Assembly (NCBI RefSeq): GCF_042646085.1
Contig: NZ_JBHRSZ010000002.1
Span: 372,001-436,000, forward strand
Length of the DNA stretch: 64,000 nucleotides
Origin: Litoribrevibacter euphylliae
GTDB taxonomy: Bacteria > Pseudomonadota > Gammaproteobacteria > Pseudomonadales > Litoribrevibacteraceae
Direction of reading: 5' to 3'
Every line of letters begins with the position of its first letter. Positions within the stretch are counted from its first letter, which is position 1. The position numbers and the translations under genes are program-made. The notes under the pieces are model-generated. The model was not told the origin of the DNA. It saw only the letters and a program-made list of their open reading frames with translations, and did no database searches. Below, one piece after another: positions 17,343 to 27,900 of this stretch.

Positions 17343-18752
17343 TCAATCCGTTACTACTCTGGGCAAGGTGGTAAACATCAACACCGCTTCCGCCGGATTC
17401 ACTTCACTGGCTTTTTTCTTCTTTTTAACCAAGCCGCGAGTTTTAGAAACGCCTTCGCTCACACTTTTGGCAATGGTGTAGTAAGTACCATCAAACTCGG
17501 TGTAGGGAATCAAATCCATAGGATCATTTTTAAGCGCCATCACTTGCAGGCTCTCCACCCCAAACGGTGGCTCGATTTCAAACTCACCCAAGGACATCCA
17601 GCGATTGGCATCGTCCGCATTTACATATTGGATAAATTTTCGATTCCCCGGCGCATCCTGCAAATCAAGGAGATAGCTTTTTTCACCTTGATTACTCTTG
17701 GTATGACCTACTAAATAGTAATAGCCAGGCTGGTTCAATTTGATAAAGAGTTCAACCGATTCACCCGCCATAAACGCCAAATCACGCATCCCGCGATTAG
17801 TGCGCAGCTGCACTGAAAAATCAGACGACACGGCATACCCCGAATGCAATAACTGATCAAAGTCGACGGCTTTTGGCTGTGTATTAAGATGTGCAAATGC
17901 TGAAGGTGCTAACCGAACAAGCCGAGCAGCAACAACACTCCCCTGACGATCCACTAAGCGGTAATTTACCGTTATTCCTTTTCCATGCTTTGCGTATTGC
18001 CCTTCAAAGTAGTATTCCGCTCGATTTAAGGACGTTGTTTTTCCACCAAGTACAGATTCCAAGTGCACTTTCATCGCCTGAGCAAATTCGGTGACCTCTC
18101 GTGAGCTCTGCAAAGTCGCAGGTAAGATGAGGATATTTGATTGAGTAATGTTCTTAACCAATTGTTTGGCAGCATGAGCCAGCGATTTGGATTGAGATAC
18201 GCTTTGTTGTAAGCGTTCCATTAAATCATGCTTACTCACATCTAAGGATGCTTTCTTCGCATCAGCACTGGAAAGCAGAGCGAGCACTTCACGTAAGCGA
18301 TACCATTCATCTATCTGATTAATCGCTTTAGCTAACGCTTGTTCTTGCTGAATCTGTGACATTGAATCAATCGCTTTCTCCGTATGCTGGATCTCGTCTG
18401 ATAGCAAGGTCAACTTCTGGAGATATAAAGGAGCGGCTTGCTGGGAATCCAACAAACCGTGACAGGTATATTCGTTACTCTTGGCAAAACAATCCACCTG
18501 AGCACCTAAGATCGGCAGATGCGTGGTTGCTTTCGTTTTGGTTGTGGATTTTAGACCTTTAACTGTATCCGCCACGCTGACAGATTCGCTTTCGATTTGA
18601 ACGTATAAATTGCTGGCCAGATGACTGAGTACTTGCTCACGTGCATAAGCTTCAGTGGGCCCAAACGACTGAGCATCCCAAGTCTGCCCATAAGATACAG
18701 AAACAAATACCAGCAAACTGAGAGCAATTAATTTATTAAGCACCTTATACAT
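17343..18752 (-). CDS. Exported DUF4384-domain protein
   Basis: Secreted protein of 469 residues with a signal peptide (about 1-22, ending SVSYGQ). The middle has a helical, heptad-like stretch (about 115-200). The C-terminal third holds a DUF4384-like segment (AGESVELFIKLNQPGYYYL, then KSYLLDL), a beta-rich domain found in surface and kinase-associated proteins. The N-terminal part (EQVLSHLASNLYVQIES) resembles the LPP20-like repeat of outer-membrane-associated proteins. The C-terminus has a Lys-rich patch (VKKKKKASE). It is first of several envelope genes but separated from the next by about 75 bases. The function is unknown. Confidence 0.7.
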   Translation of the reverse strand: MYKVLNKLIALSLLVFVSVSYGQTWDAQSFGPTEAYAREQVLSHLASNLYVQIESESVSVADTVKGLKSTTKTKATTHLPILGAQVDCFAKSNEYTCHGLLDSQQAAPLYLQKLTLLSDEIQHTEKAIDSMSQIQQEQALAKAINQIDEWYRLREVLALLSSADAKKASLDVSKHDLMERLQQSVSQSKSLAHAAKQLVKNITQSNILILPATLQSSREVTEFAQAMKVHLESVLGGKTTSLNRAEYYFEGQYAKHGKGITVNYRLVDRQGSVVAARLVRLAPSAFAHLNTQPKAVDFDQLLHSGYAVSSDFSVQLRTNRGMRDLAFMAGESVELFIKLNQPGYYYLVGHTKSNQGEKSYLLDLQDAPGNRKFIQYVNADDANRWMSLGEFEIEPPFGVESLQVMALKNDPMDLIPYTEFDGTYYTIAKSVSEGVSKTRGLVKKKKKASEVNPAEAVLMFTTLPRVVTD

Positions 18753-18828
18753 AACAACAAACCCTTTACCATTACCCTAATAAAGCAAAATAGACAGGAA
18801 ATAAATAACGTTCAAAGAGTACTGCGAT

Positions 18829-19671
18829 TTATTGAGAATTACATGTCTGATAGAAATCCAAAAGAACATTCCGGTATTTCTGTAAATTGAAGGTCGCAAT
18901 ATGCAGGCCTGAAGAGTCGACCCATGACAGTTGTTCAAAATGCCTGCTAAGTGCGACACCTTGATCATAAGGAATCACCTGATCATTCGGCGAATGGAAT
19001 TGCAGAACAGGCATCTTAAGTTTATCTGCATAATCCTCTGGTTCTAAATCCGAAGGCAACAACCAACTGGCCGGATAAGCAAAAAGCCAAAATAACCAAG
19101 AGCGTTGAAAGCTGATTCTCGCCATATCCTGAAACGAACCAAACCCGGCATCTAACACCACACAATCCGGTTGTGATTCCATATTCGCGATGGCCATAAC
19201 TGACAAGGCGGCACCAATGCTCTGCCCTAAAACATAAATGGGTTTGTTATCAACAGACGCTCTTCGTTGCATCCATTCATAGGATACTTGCATATCTGAA
19301 AGCACATCCGGCAAAACAGGCACCCCGGATGATTTACCAAACCCACGATAATCAACCAGAAAAACTTCATAACCCGCTTTAGGCAGCCAATGAACACTAC
19401 CAAAATGCGTACTGATATTTTCTGCATTACCATGAAAGAAAACGATACGACCTTTAAGCTCGCCTTCCGCATGAAACAGCCAGTTCTCTAACTGAACACC
19501 ATCTGGCGTTTCAAGCGTGACCGCTTCATAAGAAATGCCATAATCTTTAGGATCATTAAAGTATTGAGTGCTGGGATGGAAATAGAGTGTCGTTAAAGAA
19601 CGACACCCTGATAATAAAGTAAAAATCAGAACGATAAGAATAAGTGGGAAATGCCGACTCTTTTTCATCAT
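18829..19671 (-). CDS. Alpha/beta hydrolase lipoprotein, BEM46-like
   Basis: Lipoprotein of 280 residues: lipobox LLSGC with the lipidated Cys at 23. The alpha/beta hydrolase fold follows, with oxyanion motif FFHGNAEN (about 78-85), nucleophile Ser151 in GQSIG, acid Asp230 in HSPNDQVIP and His257 in SSGLHI, so the triad looks complete. The family is BEM46/YfhR-like, with esterase or thioesterase activity of unknown substrate. It should be anchored in the envelope. It lies downstream of the DUF4105 gene on the same strand, with about 80 bases between them, and may be co-transcribed. Confidence 0.85.
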   Translation of the reverse strand: MMKKSRHFPLILIVLIFTLLSGCRSLTTLYFHPSTQYFNDPKDYGISYEAVTLETPDGVQLENWLFHAEGELKGRIVFFHGNAENISTHFGSVHWLPKAGYEVFLVDYRGFGKSSGVPVLPDVLSDMQVSYEWMQRRASVDNKPIYVLGQSIGAALSVMAIANMESQPDCVVLDAGFGSFQDMARISFQRSWLFWLFAYPASWLLPSDLEPEDYADKLKMPVLQFHSPNDQVIPYDQGVALSRHFEQLSWVDSSGLHIATFNLQKYRNVLLDFYQTCNSQ

Positions 19672-19752
19672 AAGCTCATCCTTTGAATCCGTTCAAAGCA
19701 CCGTTAACAAGTACCGTTAATTGGCGGATATTCCAGTATTTCCAGTCACTGA

Positions 19753-21642
19753 TTAAAAGTAATAACGATAGCCAGCAAACACTTCACCAAAAGATTCATC
19801 ATTGTGCCATTCATAACCTAACGAGAATCTCAGCGCATGGTTTACATTAAGATTAATATTTTGTTCAAAAGAAGCCTTGGTTCGGTATTGACCATTCAAA
19901 AATTTATAGCCACTTACATCCAATTTTTGAGCACCGAACGAAGGATTATTCAATAATCCAACTGCTGCACCAAACGCCGGTTCAACGAAGTATTCAAAAT
20001 CTTGATTATGCTCCGCCCTTGCCGTTGCTAATCCATAGAAGGCCATATCATCGGTTACTTCATAGGTATGACCAACACCACCGTTCACTTGAACCACACC
20101 GGTATCATCGTTCTCACTATAAACTCGTTCATAGCCCACATTAACTCGCCAGGAAAGCGGCGTTAGAAAACGATTACGTTTAGAAATGGAATTAATATCC
20201 AATAATTCAAAACGATTTACCTTCAATCCTGCGTCTTGGTAATACCTTAGTTCCGTATTCGCAAATAAAATCTGAGCACCGCGAATGTATCCCTGCTCAT
20301 TATCAAGCAAGTCATGATAATTCACTCGAAAACTGAACTGCTGATAAAAGTCGTCATTTCTTTCACCAATCCCATACGTAATCAAACTGGTTTCATGACC
20401 CGTTTCAGGCGATGCAGGCTCTGCAACTTCCAACTTTTCAGACGGCAGCTTATTCAATGCAAGCAGCAATCGATGACTTCTGCGAGCCATCTCCTTACTT
20501 CTCTGAATTTTTCTTTGCTCATATCTCAAAAAGCTATACGCCAACTGGACTACATCCGCTTTTTCTTTATCTTCAAGCGCTAAAAACTCCGACGATTCCA
20601 TCACTTGAATATCATCCGCAAGCGCACGAGCCAACACTTGGCTTTCTTCGGATAAAGCATTAATCCGAGTTCTCAAGACACTGACTTCGGAAGGGCGGAA
20701 TTTAATATCCTCAACTAACTCTTCCTCAATTACAGCCCGTACGGTATTGGTAGGAATCACAGCATAACTAAAACGCCCCGTCAGGTTTACATCCGGGCGA
20801 ACCAGCTCTAACAACGCTAATAAACGGAACGAACAGTTTTCGTCTAAAAAGAAATAATCGAAATTAATGTCTTTTAATTCCCAAACGTGCTGAAGAATCA
20901 AATCTACTTCTTCCGGCGTCAGGTTAAGTTTGTATTCCCACATGTCTCGGTTTTCCATGCGGTTATATTCTTTGATTTTTTCAAAGTAACGCATCATGTT
21001 ATAAACACCGGGATAACCTCCGGCAAGCCCATGGTACGCAAAGAAAATAGAGTTATCGTCGTTATTAATATTTGCACCAAAATTAAGTGCATACGACAAC
21101 CAATCCGAACCTTCCTCAATGTCTTTAGGGTCAAACCTCAACAATGTATGGCCGAACATAGAAGACGGACTGTTAAGCGTACTCGCAGGAAATACCAGCG
21201 AAACAGAATGCGCATTTACTTCACTGCGCCATTGAGCGTAATCCTTACATTTCACTGCGGGTAAACGTTCAGAATCAATAGATAACTTTTCTGAAAGCCA
21301 CTGATAACGATAAATGAATCGACATTGGGCCTGCTCTTCGCCCTGCTCTTTGGTAGAAAAAATCTGCTCTATGGTTGCCAGAAGTTCACTTTCACTGTTG
21401 CTATCACCGTCTTCCGCATAGAAGAAATCAGGATCATCCACGTAACTGCTATAACCTGAAGCTGACCAAGAATCTTCATGATAGTGCAACAAGGCCCACC
21501 AGGTTTTTTCATCAGCAAGCTTCAAGCGTAGGGCCTGCCTTTGTAATTCTTTAACGTATTGATTTGTTTCTGAAATATTGTTGTTTGCGTGCAAATTAAA
21601 ACTAAGTAAAACACCCAGCAGAAGAACTATTAAATGGTGCAT
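19753..21642 (-). CDS. Exported DUF4105-domain protein
   Basis: Protein of 629 residues with a signal peptide (about 1-20, LLLGVLLSFNLHAN). The core has the DUF4105 hallmarks: SLVFPASTLNSPSSMFGH, LLRFD, LSYALNFGANIN and a DENCSFRLLALLELVRPD block with conserved Cys, His and Asp. These resemble a cysteine-protease-like (NlpC/P60-related) fold, suggesting a periplasmic amidase or peptidase. The C-terminal 200 residues are beta-rich with alternating aromatic residues ending in an aromatic (AGYRYYF), which suggests an outer-membrane barrel. It follows a DUF3015 gene; a terminator lies between them. No substrate is known. Confidence 0.8.
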   Translation of the reverse strand: MHHLIVLLLGVLLSFNLHANNNISETNQYVKELQRQALRLKLADEKTWWALLHYHEDSWSASGYSSYVDDPDFFYAEDGDSNSESELLATIEQIFSTKEQGEEQAQCRFIYRYQWLSEKLSIDSERLPAVKCKDYAQWRSEVNAHSVSLVFPASTLNSPSSMFGHTLLRFDPKDIEEGSDWLSYALNFGANINNDDNSIFFAYHGLAGGYPGVYNMMRYFEKIKEYNRMENRDMWEYKLNLTPEEVDLILQHVWELKDINFDYFFLDENCSFRLLALLELVRPDVNLTGRFSYAVIPTNTVRAVIEEELVEDIKFRPSEVSVLRTRINALSEESQVLARALADDIQVMESSEFLALEDKEKADVVQLAYSFLRYEQRKIQRSKEMARRSHRLLLALNKLPSEKLEVAEPASPETGHETSLITYGIGERNDDFYQQFSFRVNYHDLLDNEQGYIRGAQILFANTELRYYQDAGLKVNRFELLDINSISKRNRFLTPLSWRVNVGYERVYSENDDTGVVQVNGGVGHTYEVTDDMAFYGLATARAEHNQDFEYFVEPAFGAAVGLLNNPSFGAQKLDVSGYKFLNGQYRTKASFEQNINLNVNHALRFSLGYEWHNDESFGEVFAGYRYYF

Positions 21643-21711
21643 ATATAGGAACTAATGATTTAAGGAATAAGGAGGGGAAAACAGAATAAAGATAGGGAAA
21701 GAATAATCAAC

Positions 21712-21742
21712 ATAAAGAATGCCTACGAGAGGCATTCTTTAT
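21712..21742 (-). terminator. Terminator after the DUF3015 gene
   Basis: A 13-base perfect stem (21712-21724 with 21730-21742) around a five-base loop lies ten bases past the DUF3015 stop and about 70 bases before the DUF4105 start. It would limit read-through from DUF3015 into the downstream gene. Confidence 0.85.
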
Positions 21743-21751
21743 TAACACAAA

Positions 21752-22234
21752 TTAAGCAGCGTACTTGCTTAAACGAGTGTCAGCTTTCATAACGTCAAGA
21801 ACAGCAGCCATTGCTTGGTCAGCTGTAACTTCTTCGCTTGGGAAAATTACTGCGAAGTTTTCATGCATCACTGCATCAAAAGTAGCACGATCTTGAGCTT
21901 CAATGTTAAGAGCTACAGCAACAGTACGAAGTGCATCGCCATGACCACGAGCTACGTCTTCAGAAAACTCGTCCATGATAGCACCAAGGTCGATCATTGG
22001 CTTACCACCGTATGTCAATGTACCGTCAGCAGAACAGCCGTTAGTACCAGAAGTCATACCGAATGAAGCATTACCTGATGTACCGTTAGTTGTAGAAGCA
22101 AGAACATGCATAGGTAGACCAGACTGGCCTTCAAACAACATGTTACCCCAACCACAGCTATCGCCACCTGGTACAACTGCTGAAGCTTGGAAAGACGCTG
22201 CCAATAGACCTGCTGCCAATAAAGACTTTTTCAT
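21752..22234 (-). CDS. Exported DUF3015-family protein
   Basis: Secreted protein of 160 residues: signal peptide about 1-19 (MKKSLLAAGLLAASFQASA), then GGDSCGWGNMLFEGQSG, the hallmark of DUF3015, including its conserved Cys and a second Cys in TNGCSADG. It lies directly upstream of the DUF4105 gene, a pairing I believe recurs in related gammaproteobacteria. The codons and a clean terminator suggest strong expression. No function is established. Confidence 0.87.
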   Translation of the reverse strand: MKKSLLAAGLLAASFQASAVVPGGDSCGWGNMLFEGQSGLPMHVLASTTNGTSGNASFGMTSGTNGCSADGTLTYGGKPMIDLGAIMDEFSEDVARGHGDALRTVAVALNIEAQDRATFDAVMHENFAVIFPSEEVTADQAMAAVLDVMKADTRLSKYAA

Positions 22235-22242
22235 AGTAATTC

Positions 22243-22590
22243 CTCTTACTAACTAAATCTATGCGCGGAAAAATTCGTCACATAGAATTTCAAATTTTGA
22301 TTCTAGCCCTTTCTACTTTAGATGAGATCTCACAATGAGCGAGATTATCTTTGTTTCAAAAAGTAAACACTCGTTTAAGAACCGGATTCCATTTTTAGAA
22401 TTCATAAATCCAAATGAACACTAATATAACTCAGAAATTACAACCTCGTTTCAACAAGGTTACAAGTACGGAGCAAGGCCGATTAAAATAAAAGTTGATC
22501 CTCAAATCAAGATTTTTTTATTAGAAAACTGGTATTTGGTTAACAAAAGCCATCATTAAAATCAGTCCAGCAGTCAGATCCTCAACAAAA
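22243..22590. other. Intergenic region without a gene
   Basis: No coding frame is seen between the DUF3015 start and the phzF-type gene end. It is AT-rich and must contain the DUF3015 promoter near 22250-22350, which I cannot place with confidence. Confidence 0.4.
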
Positions 22591-22612
22591 AGGGCCACCT
22601 AATGGCAGCCCT
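22591..22612 (-). terminator. Terminator of the argF / PhzF-type unit
   Basis: A 9-base stem with two G-U pairs and an ATTA loop (AGGGCTGCC and GGTGGCCCT on the minus transcript) is followed by five U. It is about 30 bases past the stop at 22643. Confidence 0.7.
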
Positions 22613-22642
22613 CTGTAGATTTAGATCGACAGAAAATATCAA

Positions 22643-23440
22643 TCAAGACACTAAAATCGAACCTTTCATATAAAGTACAGCTCCACCTTTTAAAGTAACG
22701 TTTTCATCACTCACGACACAAACAAGGTTTCCTTCCCTTGCAGATACCTGCCTTGCTGTTAGTTCGCTCTTACCTAATTTCTCTGCCCAAAATGGCGCTG
22801 AAACACAATGAGCCGAGCCGGTCACTGGGTCTTCATTAATCCCAAACGCAGGCGCAAAGTAGCGTGATACAAAATCTACATTCTTACCAGGCGCTGTAAC
22901 TATCGCACCCCGTCGATCCAACTGAGCTAATACGGAAAAGTCAGGATTTAAAGCAAGAACATCGTCTTCTGAAGGAAGCACTACCAAATAGTCATCGGAA
23001 ACGAGCGCTTCAGAAACATCTATTTTCAAACCTTCAGTAAGTGCTGCAGGAATCTCGCTCACAGCTTCCGGCTTCAGATTTGGAAACGTCATGCTATAAC
23101 CTGAAGCTTCTTTCACTACGGTGAGAGGGCCTTTGAATTTGGTCTGAAACGTAATTTGATCATCAGCAAAGCCCATTTCTTCAAAAAGTACATGTGCCGT
23201 TGCTAGTGTTGCGTGACCACATAGCTCAACTTCACAGGTTGGCGTAAACCAACGTAGCAACAACTCACCCTCTTCCGTCATGGCAAAGAAGGCGGTTTCT
23301 GCCAAGTTATTTTCTGCAGCAATGTTTTGTAGTACTGCATCATCAAGCCATTCAGTCAGAGGAACGACAGCAGCAGGATTTCCTTTGAACAACTCAGAGG
23401 TAAAGGCATCAACCTGATAAATCGTCAACCAATTACTCAT
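22643..23440 (-). CDS. PhzF-family isomerase
   Basis: Protein of 265 residues of the PhzF/diaminopimelate-epimerase fold: two halves, the first starting YQVDAFTSELFKGNPAAVV with the conserved ENNLAETAFF Glu, the second containing FGINEDPVTGSAHC. Family members isomerise or hydrolyse small acids; only true PhzF acts in phenazine synthesis and no phenazine genes are here. It lies four bases downstream of argF and is probably co-transcribed, though a link to arginine metabolism is not known. Confidence 0.88.
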   Translation of the reverse strand: MSNWLTIYQVDAFTSELFKGNPAAVVPLTEWLDDAVLQNIAAENNLAETAFFAMTEEGELLLRWFTPTCEVELCGHATLATAHVLFEEMGFADDQITFQTKFKGPLTVVKEASGYSMTFPNLKPEAVSEIPAALTEGLKIDVSEALVSDDYLVVLPSEDDVLALNPDFSVLAQLDRRGAIVTAPGKNVDFVSRYFAPAFGINEDPVTGSAHCVSAPFWAEKLGKSELTARQVSAREGNLVCVVSDENVTLKGGAVLYMKGSILVS

Positions 23441-23443
23441 TTG

Positions 23444-24445
23444 TTATTCCCCTAACGTTGCGACCATAACGGCTTTAATTGTATGCATCCGGTTTTCTGC
23501 TTGATCGAACACGATAGAGTGTCTCGATTCAAAAACCTCTTCGGTGACTTCCATACCATCAAGACCAAACTTCTGATAGATCTCTTCACCTACTTTGGTT
23601 TCACGATTATGAAAGGCAGGAAGACAATGCATAAATTTAACGTCAGGATTTCCGGTTTGCTCTATCACTTGCTGATTGATTTGATACGGTTTCAATAAGG
23701 TAATACGCTCATCCCAAACGGATTCAGGCTCACCCATAGAAACCCATACATCGGTGTAAAGGAAATCAGCGCCTTTTACCCCTTCTTCCACATCTTCTGT
23801 GAGAAGAATCTTAGCACCGGATTGTTTCGCAATTTTCTGGCAGGTTTCCACCAATGACTCCACTGGCTGGCAGCTCTTTGGAGCCGCAATACGGAAATCC
23901 AAGCCCATAATAGCCGCACCGACCATCAAAGAATTCGCCATATTATTACGACCGTCACCCAAGTAACAAAAGGTCATCTCATGCAAATCTTTATGGGAGT
24001 GTTCTTGCATCGTTAAGAAGTCTGCAAGGATTTGTGTCGGGTGGAACTCATCCGTCAAACCGTTCCAAACCGGCACACCGGCATGCTCTGCTAATTCTTC
24101 CACAACCGACTGACCGTAACCACGGTATTGAATGCCATCGTACATGCGCCCTAATACACGAGCAGTGTCTTTCATCGATTCTTTATGACCGATTTGCGAA
24201 CCGCTTGGCCCAAGATAGGTAACATAAGCGCCTTGATCTTGCGCAGCCACCTCAAATGCACAACGAGTTCGTGTCGACGACTTTTCAAAGATCAACGCAA
24301 TTTGTTTGCCTTTTAATCGAGGTTGTTCATAACCACCATATTTAGCTGCTTTCAAGTTGGCAGCCAAAGACAACAAAAAACCAATTTCCTCCCGGTTGAA
24401 ATCCAGAAGCTTTAAAAAGTGTCGATTTCTCAAATTAAATGCCAT
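23444..24445 (-). CDS. argF: Ornithine carbamoyltransferase
   Basis: Enzyme of 333 residues making citrulline from ornithine and carbamoyl phosphate in arginine synthesis. STRTR (about 57-61) binds carbamoyl phosphate, DEFHPTQ is the family signature and MHCLPAFHN carries the ornithine-site Cys. It is very similar throughout to E. coli ArgI/ArgF. I take the ATG at 24445, which gives MAFNLRNRHFLKLLDF as in homologues; the upstream ATG-in-frame extension to 24502 has no family counterpart. A downstream PhzF-type gene follows. Anabolic rather than catabolic use is assumed because no arc genes are near. Confidence 0.95.
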   Translation of the reverse strand: MAFNLRNRHFLKLLDFNREEIGFLLSLAANLKAAKYGGYEQPRLKGKQIALIFEKSSTRTRCAFEVAAQDQGAYVTYLGPSGSQIGHKESMKDTARVLGRMYDGIQYRGYGQSVVEELAEHAGVPVWNGLTDEFHPTQILADFLTMQEHSHKDLHEMTFCYLGDGRNNMANSLMVGAAIMGLDFRIAAPKSCQPVESLVETCQKIAKQSGAKILLTEDVEEGVKGADFLYTDVWVSMGEPESVWDERITLLKPYQINQQVIEQTGNPDVKFMHCLPAFHNRETKVGEEIYQKFGLDGMEVTEEVFESRHSIVFDQAENRMHTIKAVMVATLGE

Positions 24446-24616
24446 GCATTCATCTCTTCTATCTAACGGTACACATCGAACAGCCCACAGATTCCGGGCC
24501 AAAAGATTACGTTTTGTTACAGGAAACCCCGCACTCTACCTCTTCTTTCCATGAGACTCAATGCCCGCGAATCATCTAACAATTGCACCTATTCACAAGA
24601 TGGCGGCGTTTTTTAC
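24446..24616. other. Spacer holding divergent promoters of argF and the sensor kinase
   Basis: No gene is seen. The argF promoter must lie here on the minus strand; no clear ARG box was found by eye. Confidence 0.35.
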
Positions 24617-24644
24617 TTATCAAACACGGACAAAATTGTATAAT
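24617..24644 (+). promoter_or_regulatory. Predicted sigma-70 promoter of the hybrid kinase
   Basis: TATAAT at 24639-24644 is a perfect -10; TTATCA at 24617-24622 is a weak -35 with a 16-base spacer. It would give a leader of about 300 bases ahead of the kinase start at 24957. Confidence 0.5.
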
Positions 24645-24893
24645 CTTTGCGCGTCTTGTTTGGCCCAAAAAATAAAACTTAGGTAGACAAGCGTCTATAC
24701 TGGGAATCTTGTGGACATACAGCTACTACATAATGTTACATTCCACAGACCTGAACGACCGATAGCAGAACTATAATAAGGCAAGCATGGTCGTATATAA
24801 ATCGAGCAGCGCCAGCCCTATCTTCTCTCTGTTGCCATACGCAGTAGTCGCAGAGAAACAACGGCATTGCAATAATATCTAATCTAGTTACTG

Positions 24894-24960
24894 AACCAAG
24901 GATGGATGGCTCAGGCTTTGCTAAACTTAGAAAACTAAGTCCAAGAGAAAACAGGGATGA
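24894..24960 (+). promoter_or_regulatory. Two CsrA/RsmA-like sites in the kinase mRNA leader
   Basis: AACCAAGGATGG at 24894-24905 and AAACAGGGATGA at 24949-24960 match most positions of the CsrA consensus (RUACARGGAUGU), including the invariant GGA. The second overlaps the ATG itself. Two sites about 55 bases apart, one over the start, is the typical arrangement for CsrA translational repression. Confidence 0.45.
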
Positions 24961-27900
24961 ACTGGTTTAACAACCTAAAAATTCGCTACAAGCTCGCCCT
25001 TATCGTATTGCTACCCAGCATTACGCTTTTGGCCTTTTCAATTAAGGCGATTCAGGAAAGGTACAGCGTCTACCAAGACTTTTCGACTACAGCCACTGAC
25101 TTTCATGCGATTGATTACATTTATTCCATTGTTAGCGGCCTGCAAACCGAACGAACCTTAAGCCGGGCCTATCAAGTCACACAACAAGGCAACTACCAAG
25201 AAGCACTCTTAAGACACAGAAAAGTAGTCGATAATGCGATTCATCAGCTGGAGCAATTTGTTAAACGCAGCGAAATCAGTCAACGTTTTAAAGACCCCAG
25301 AAGCCTGGACGCGGATCAGCGAATCAATGATCCGGTGAATGACCTCAATCAACTGCTCTTTGACTTAGAGTCGATTAGAGATGTACGCGCAGGTTTTGAT
25401 AACAAAAACCCGAATTCAGACTACTTCTACTTTTTCTCCGACATTATTCAAACGGCGCTTTATCTGGTTAAGGCCATCACCTCCACCAACCATGACCTGT
25501 CGGTTCTGCAAAAAACCAATGTATCCAATCTTCTTGCTCGCATCGAAGAACAGGTAAGCTTAGAAACCGCTCATGGTTTAACCTTCATGAACTCGCCAGA
25601 GCAAAACTACGATGAGAACAAATTTCTCCAGACCAATATGCTGGTGCAGAATGCTCTCTACGATGATTTCCATTTTGAGCTAGCAACCGAAAAACAAAAG
25701 AACATGCTTTATGGCAGTGAGAGTCAAACGACCTCTCATAGGATTAACGAACTCAGAGACCAGATGCTGAACATGCCGTCCAAGCTGGAAATCATTCAAC
25801 AGCTTGAGCACATTTTTCAAACTCGATCGTGGTACAACTTATGTCAACTGGCTCAAGAAGGCAGTGAGGTTTCACCTTTGATTCGCTCCAGTAGCAGTCG
25901 CATCACCATCCTCCTGGATAAATACCGTTTTCTGTCGAAAACTAAAGAAGTAGAGCGAACACCTCTTTCGAGTCTAAATAAGCTGCTTAATGGCTGTCAT
26001 ACCATTGAAAACACGAATGATGCAGACGCCTGGATTTCAGAACTAAAAAGCAGTTTAGCAACCTTACAAGCTGCCGCGCTGACCTTTGAATCCAATGAAT
26101 GGTATGAACTTTCAAAGCAGAAGAGTGCTCATATTCACAACATTCGACAGATCATCAGCCAACAAGCACTCAGTGAAATTATCGACCTGTCAGACAGCGC
26201 ACGCCACCAGCTTGTTCGCTACATTATCGTAACCTTACTCGCCATTATCGGATCCCTTTGGTTAGGTTATCTTCTTGTTTCCAGAGCATCTAGCACCTTG
26301 GGATCAATCAACAAAACACTATCGAGTTACGCCAAAAGCGGGCACTTCTCGAACAAAGTTACCGTATATGGCAACGACGAAATCAGTGAAGTGGCTCTGC
26401 ATCTGAATCAGGTCATCGATGAACGTGAATCCATGAATATCGCACTGGAACACAGCGAAACCAAATTCATCGAAGTGTGCCATACGTCCAGCGAACCTAT
26501 CTTCCTCATTCGAGATCATGAAGTCATTGATTTCAACCACTCCGGCGCTCAACTCCTAAAAGCCAGCGAAGACAACATTACGGGAATTAATTTAGGTCAA
26601 TTGTTGATTGCACCGCATCAGAATGAACAGGAGCGAATTAAAGAGCTCAATCAATTAATCGACGATGCCTCGAATAACGGTTCTTCTCATAAGGAGTTAA
26701 ACTTCCTGGCGCCAAATCAAGATGAAATCTCCATCATTGATCTTTCCCTGATCTCTATGGTGTTCCAAGGCGAAAATATTATCTATTGCGTGTGTAAGGA
26801 CATCACAGCACAGAAACGCGCTGAGAAAGCACTGATTGAATCCAAACGTGCCGCCGAAGCAGCGAATAAAACCAAGAGTATGTTCCTGGCCAATATGTCT
26901 CACGAGTTAAGAACGCCAATGAACGGCATTCTTGGCATGGCCTCTTTGCTTCAGAAAACAGAATTGAATTCAGAACAAAACGAATACGTCTCTACCATCA
27001 ACAATTCTGCATCTACTCTGCTCAATATCCTGAATGACATTCTGGATTTCTCTAAAATTGAGGCAGGAAAACTTCAGATTGAGATTCTTCCCTTCAGTCT
27101 GGTCAAACTGGTTGAAGACGTTACCTCACTGCTTAATGTCAAAGCCTCTGAAAAAGGCATCAGTCTGGATACTCGCATCCAGCCGGATCTACCTATCGAG
27201 CTGATTGGTGATTACGTTCGAATCAAGCAGATCATTCTAAACCTTTGCTCGAATGCGATTAAATTCACCGAAGAAGGTCATGTAATGATCCATGTTAAAC
27301 GTGATGCTTCGGTACAGGTGCGCCCACTGTCGAACAAGGTGCCTCTGGTCATTGAAGTCGTAGATACAGGGCATGGCATTAACAATCAGAAGCTCAACGA
27401 TATTTTCCGGGTATTTACGCAAGAAGACAGTTCAACAACACGTCGATTTGGCGGCACCGGCCTTGGTTTAACCATCTCCAGACAGCTCGCTGAGCTTATG
27501 GGCGGAAAGATTTCTGTAGAAAGCACCAAAGGTCACGGCTCCACCTTTAGTCTACATTTGCCGCTTGCGGCTCCCAAAGGCTCTGCCTCTCTGTTCTCCA
27601 GGGGATTACTGCAAGGTCAGCACGTTTGCTTAGCCTGTCATGATGACAATGAACAAGAATCCTTGCGTGAAATTTTCAGACATTATGGTGCCAGCGTTCA
27701 TACCGCACATAACAACGAACAGCTTGATCAGCTCTTCCAACGTCAAGACGAGGTATCCGAAGCCATATCCTTGATTCATATCTCAGATGATTTTGACTAT
27801 CAATGTATTAACACCAAGCTGAAAGAACTCGCCCAATTACTAAGCGCCACCAGGATTATTTTTGCCAACAGTGCCCAAAATGATGTCTTGCCAGAATCTC

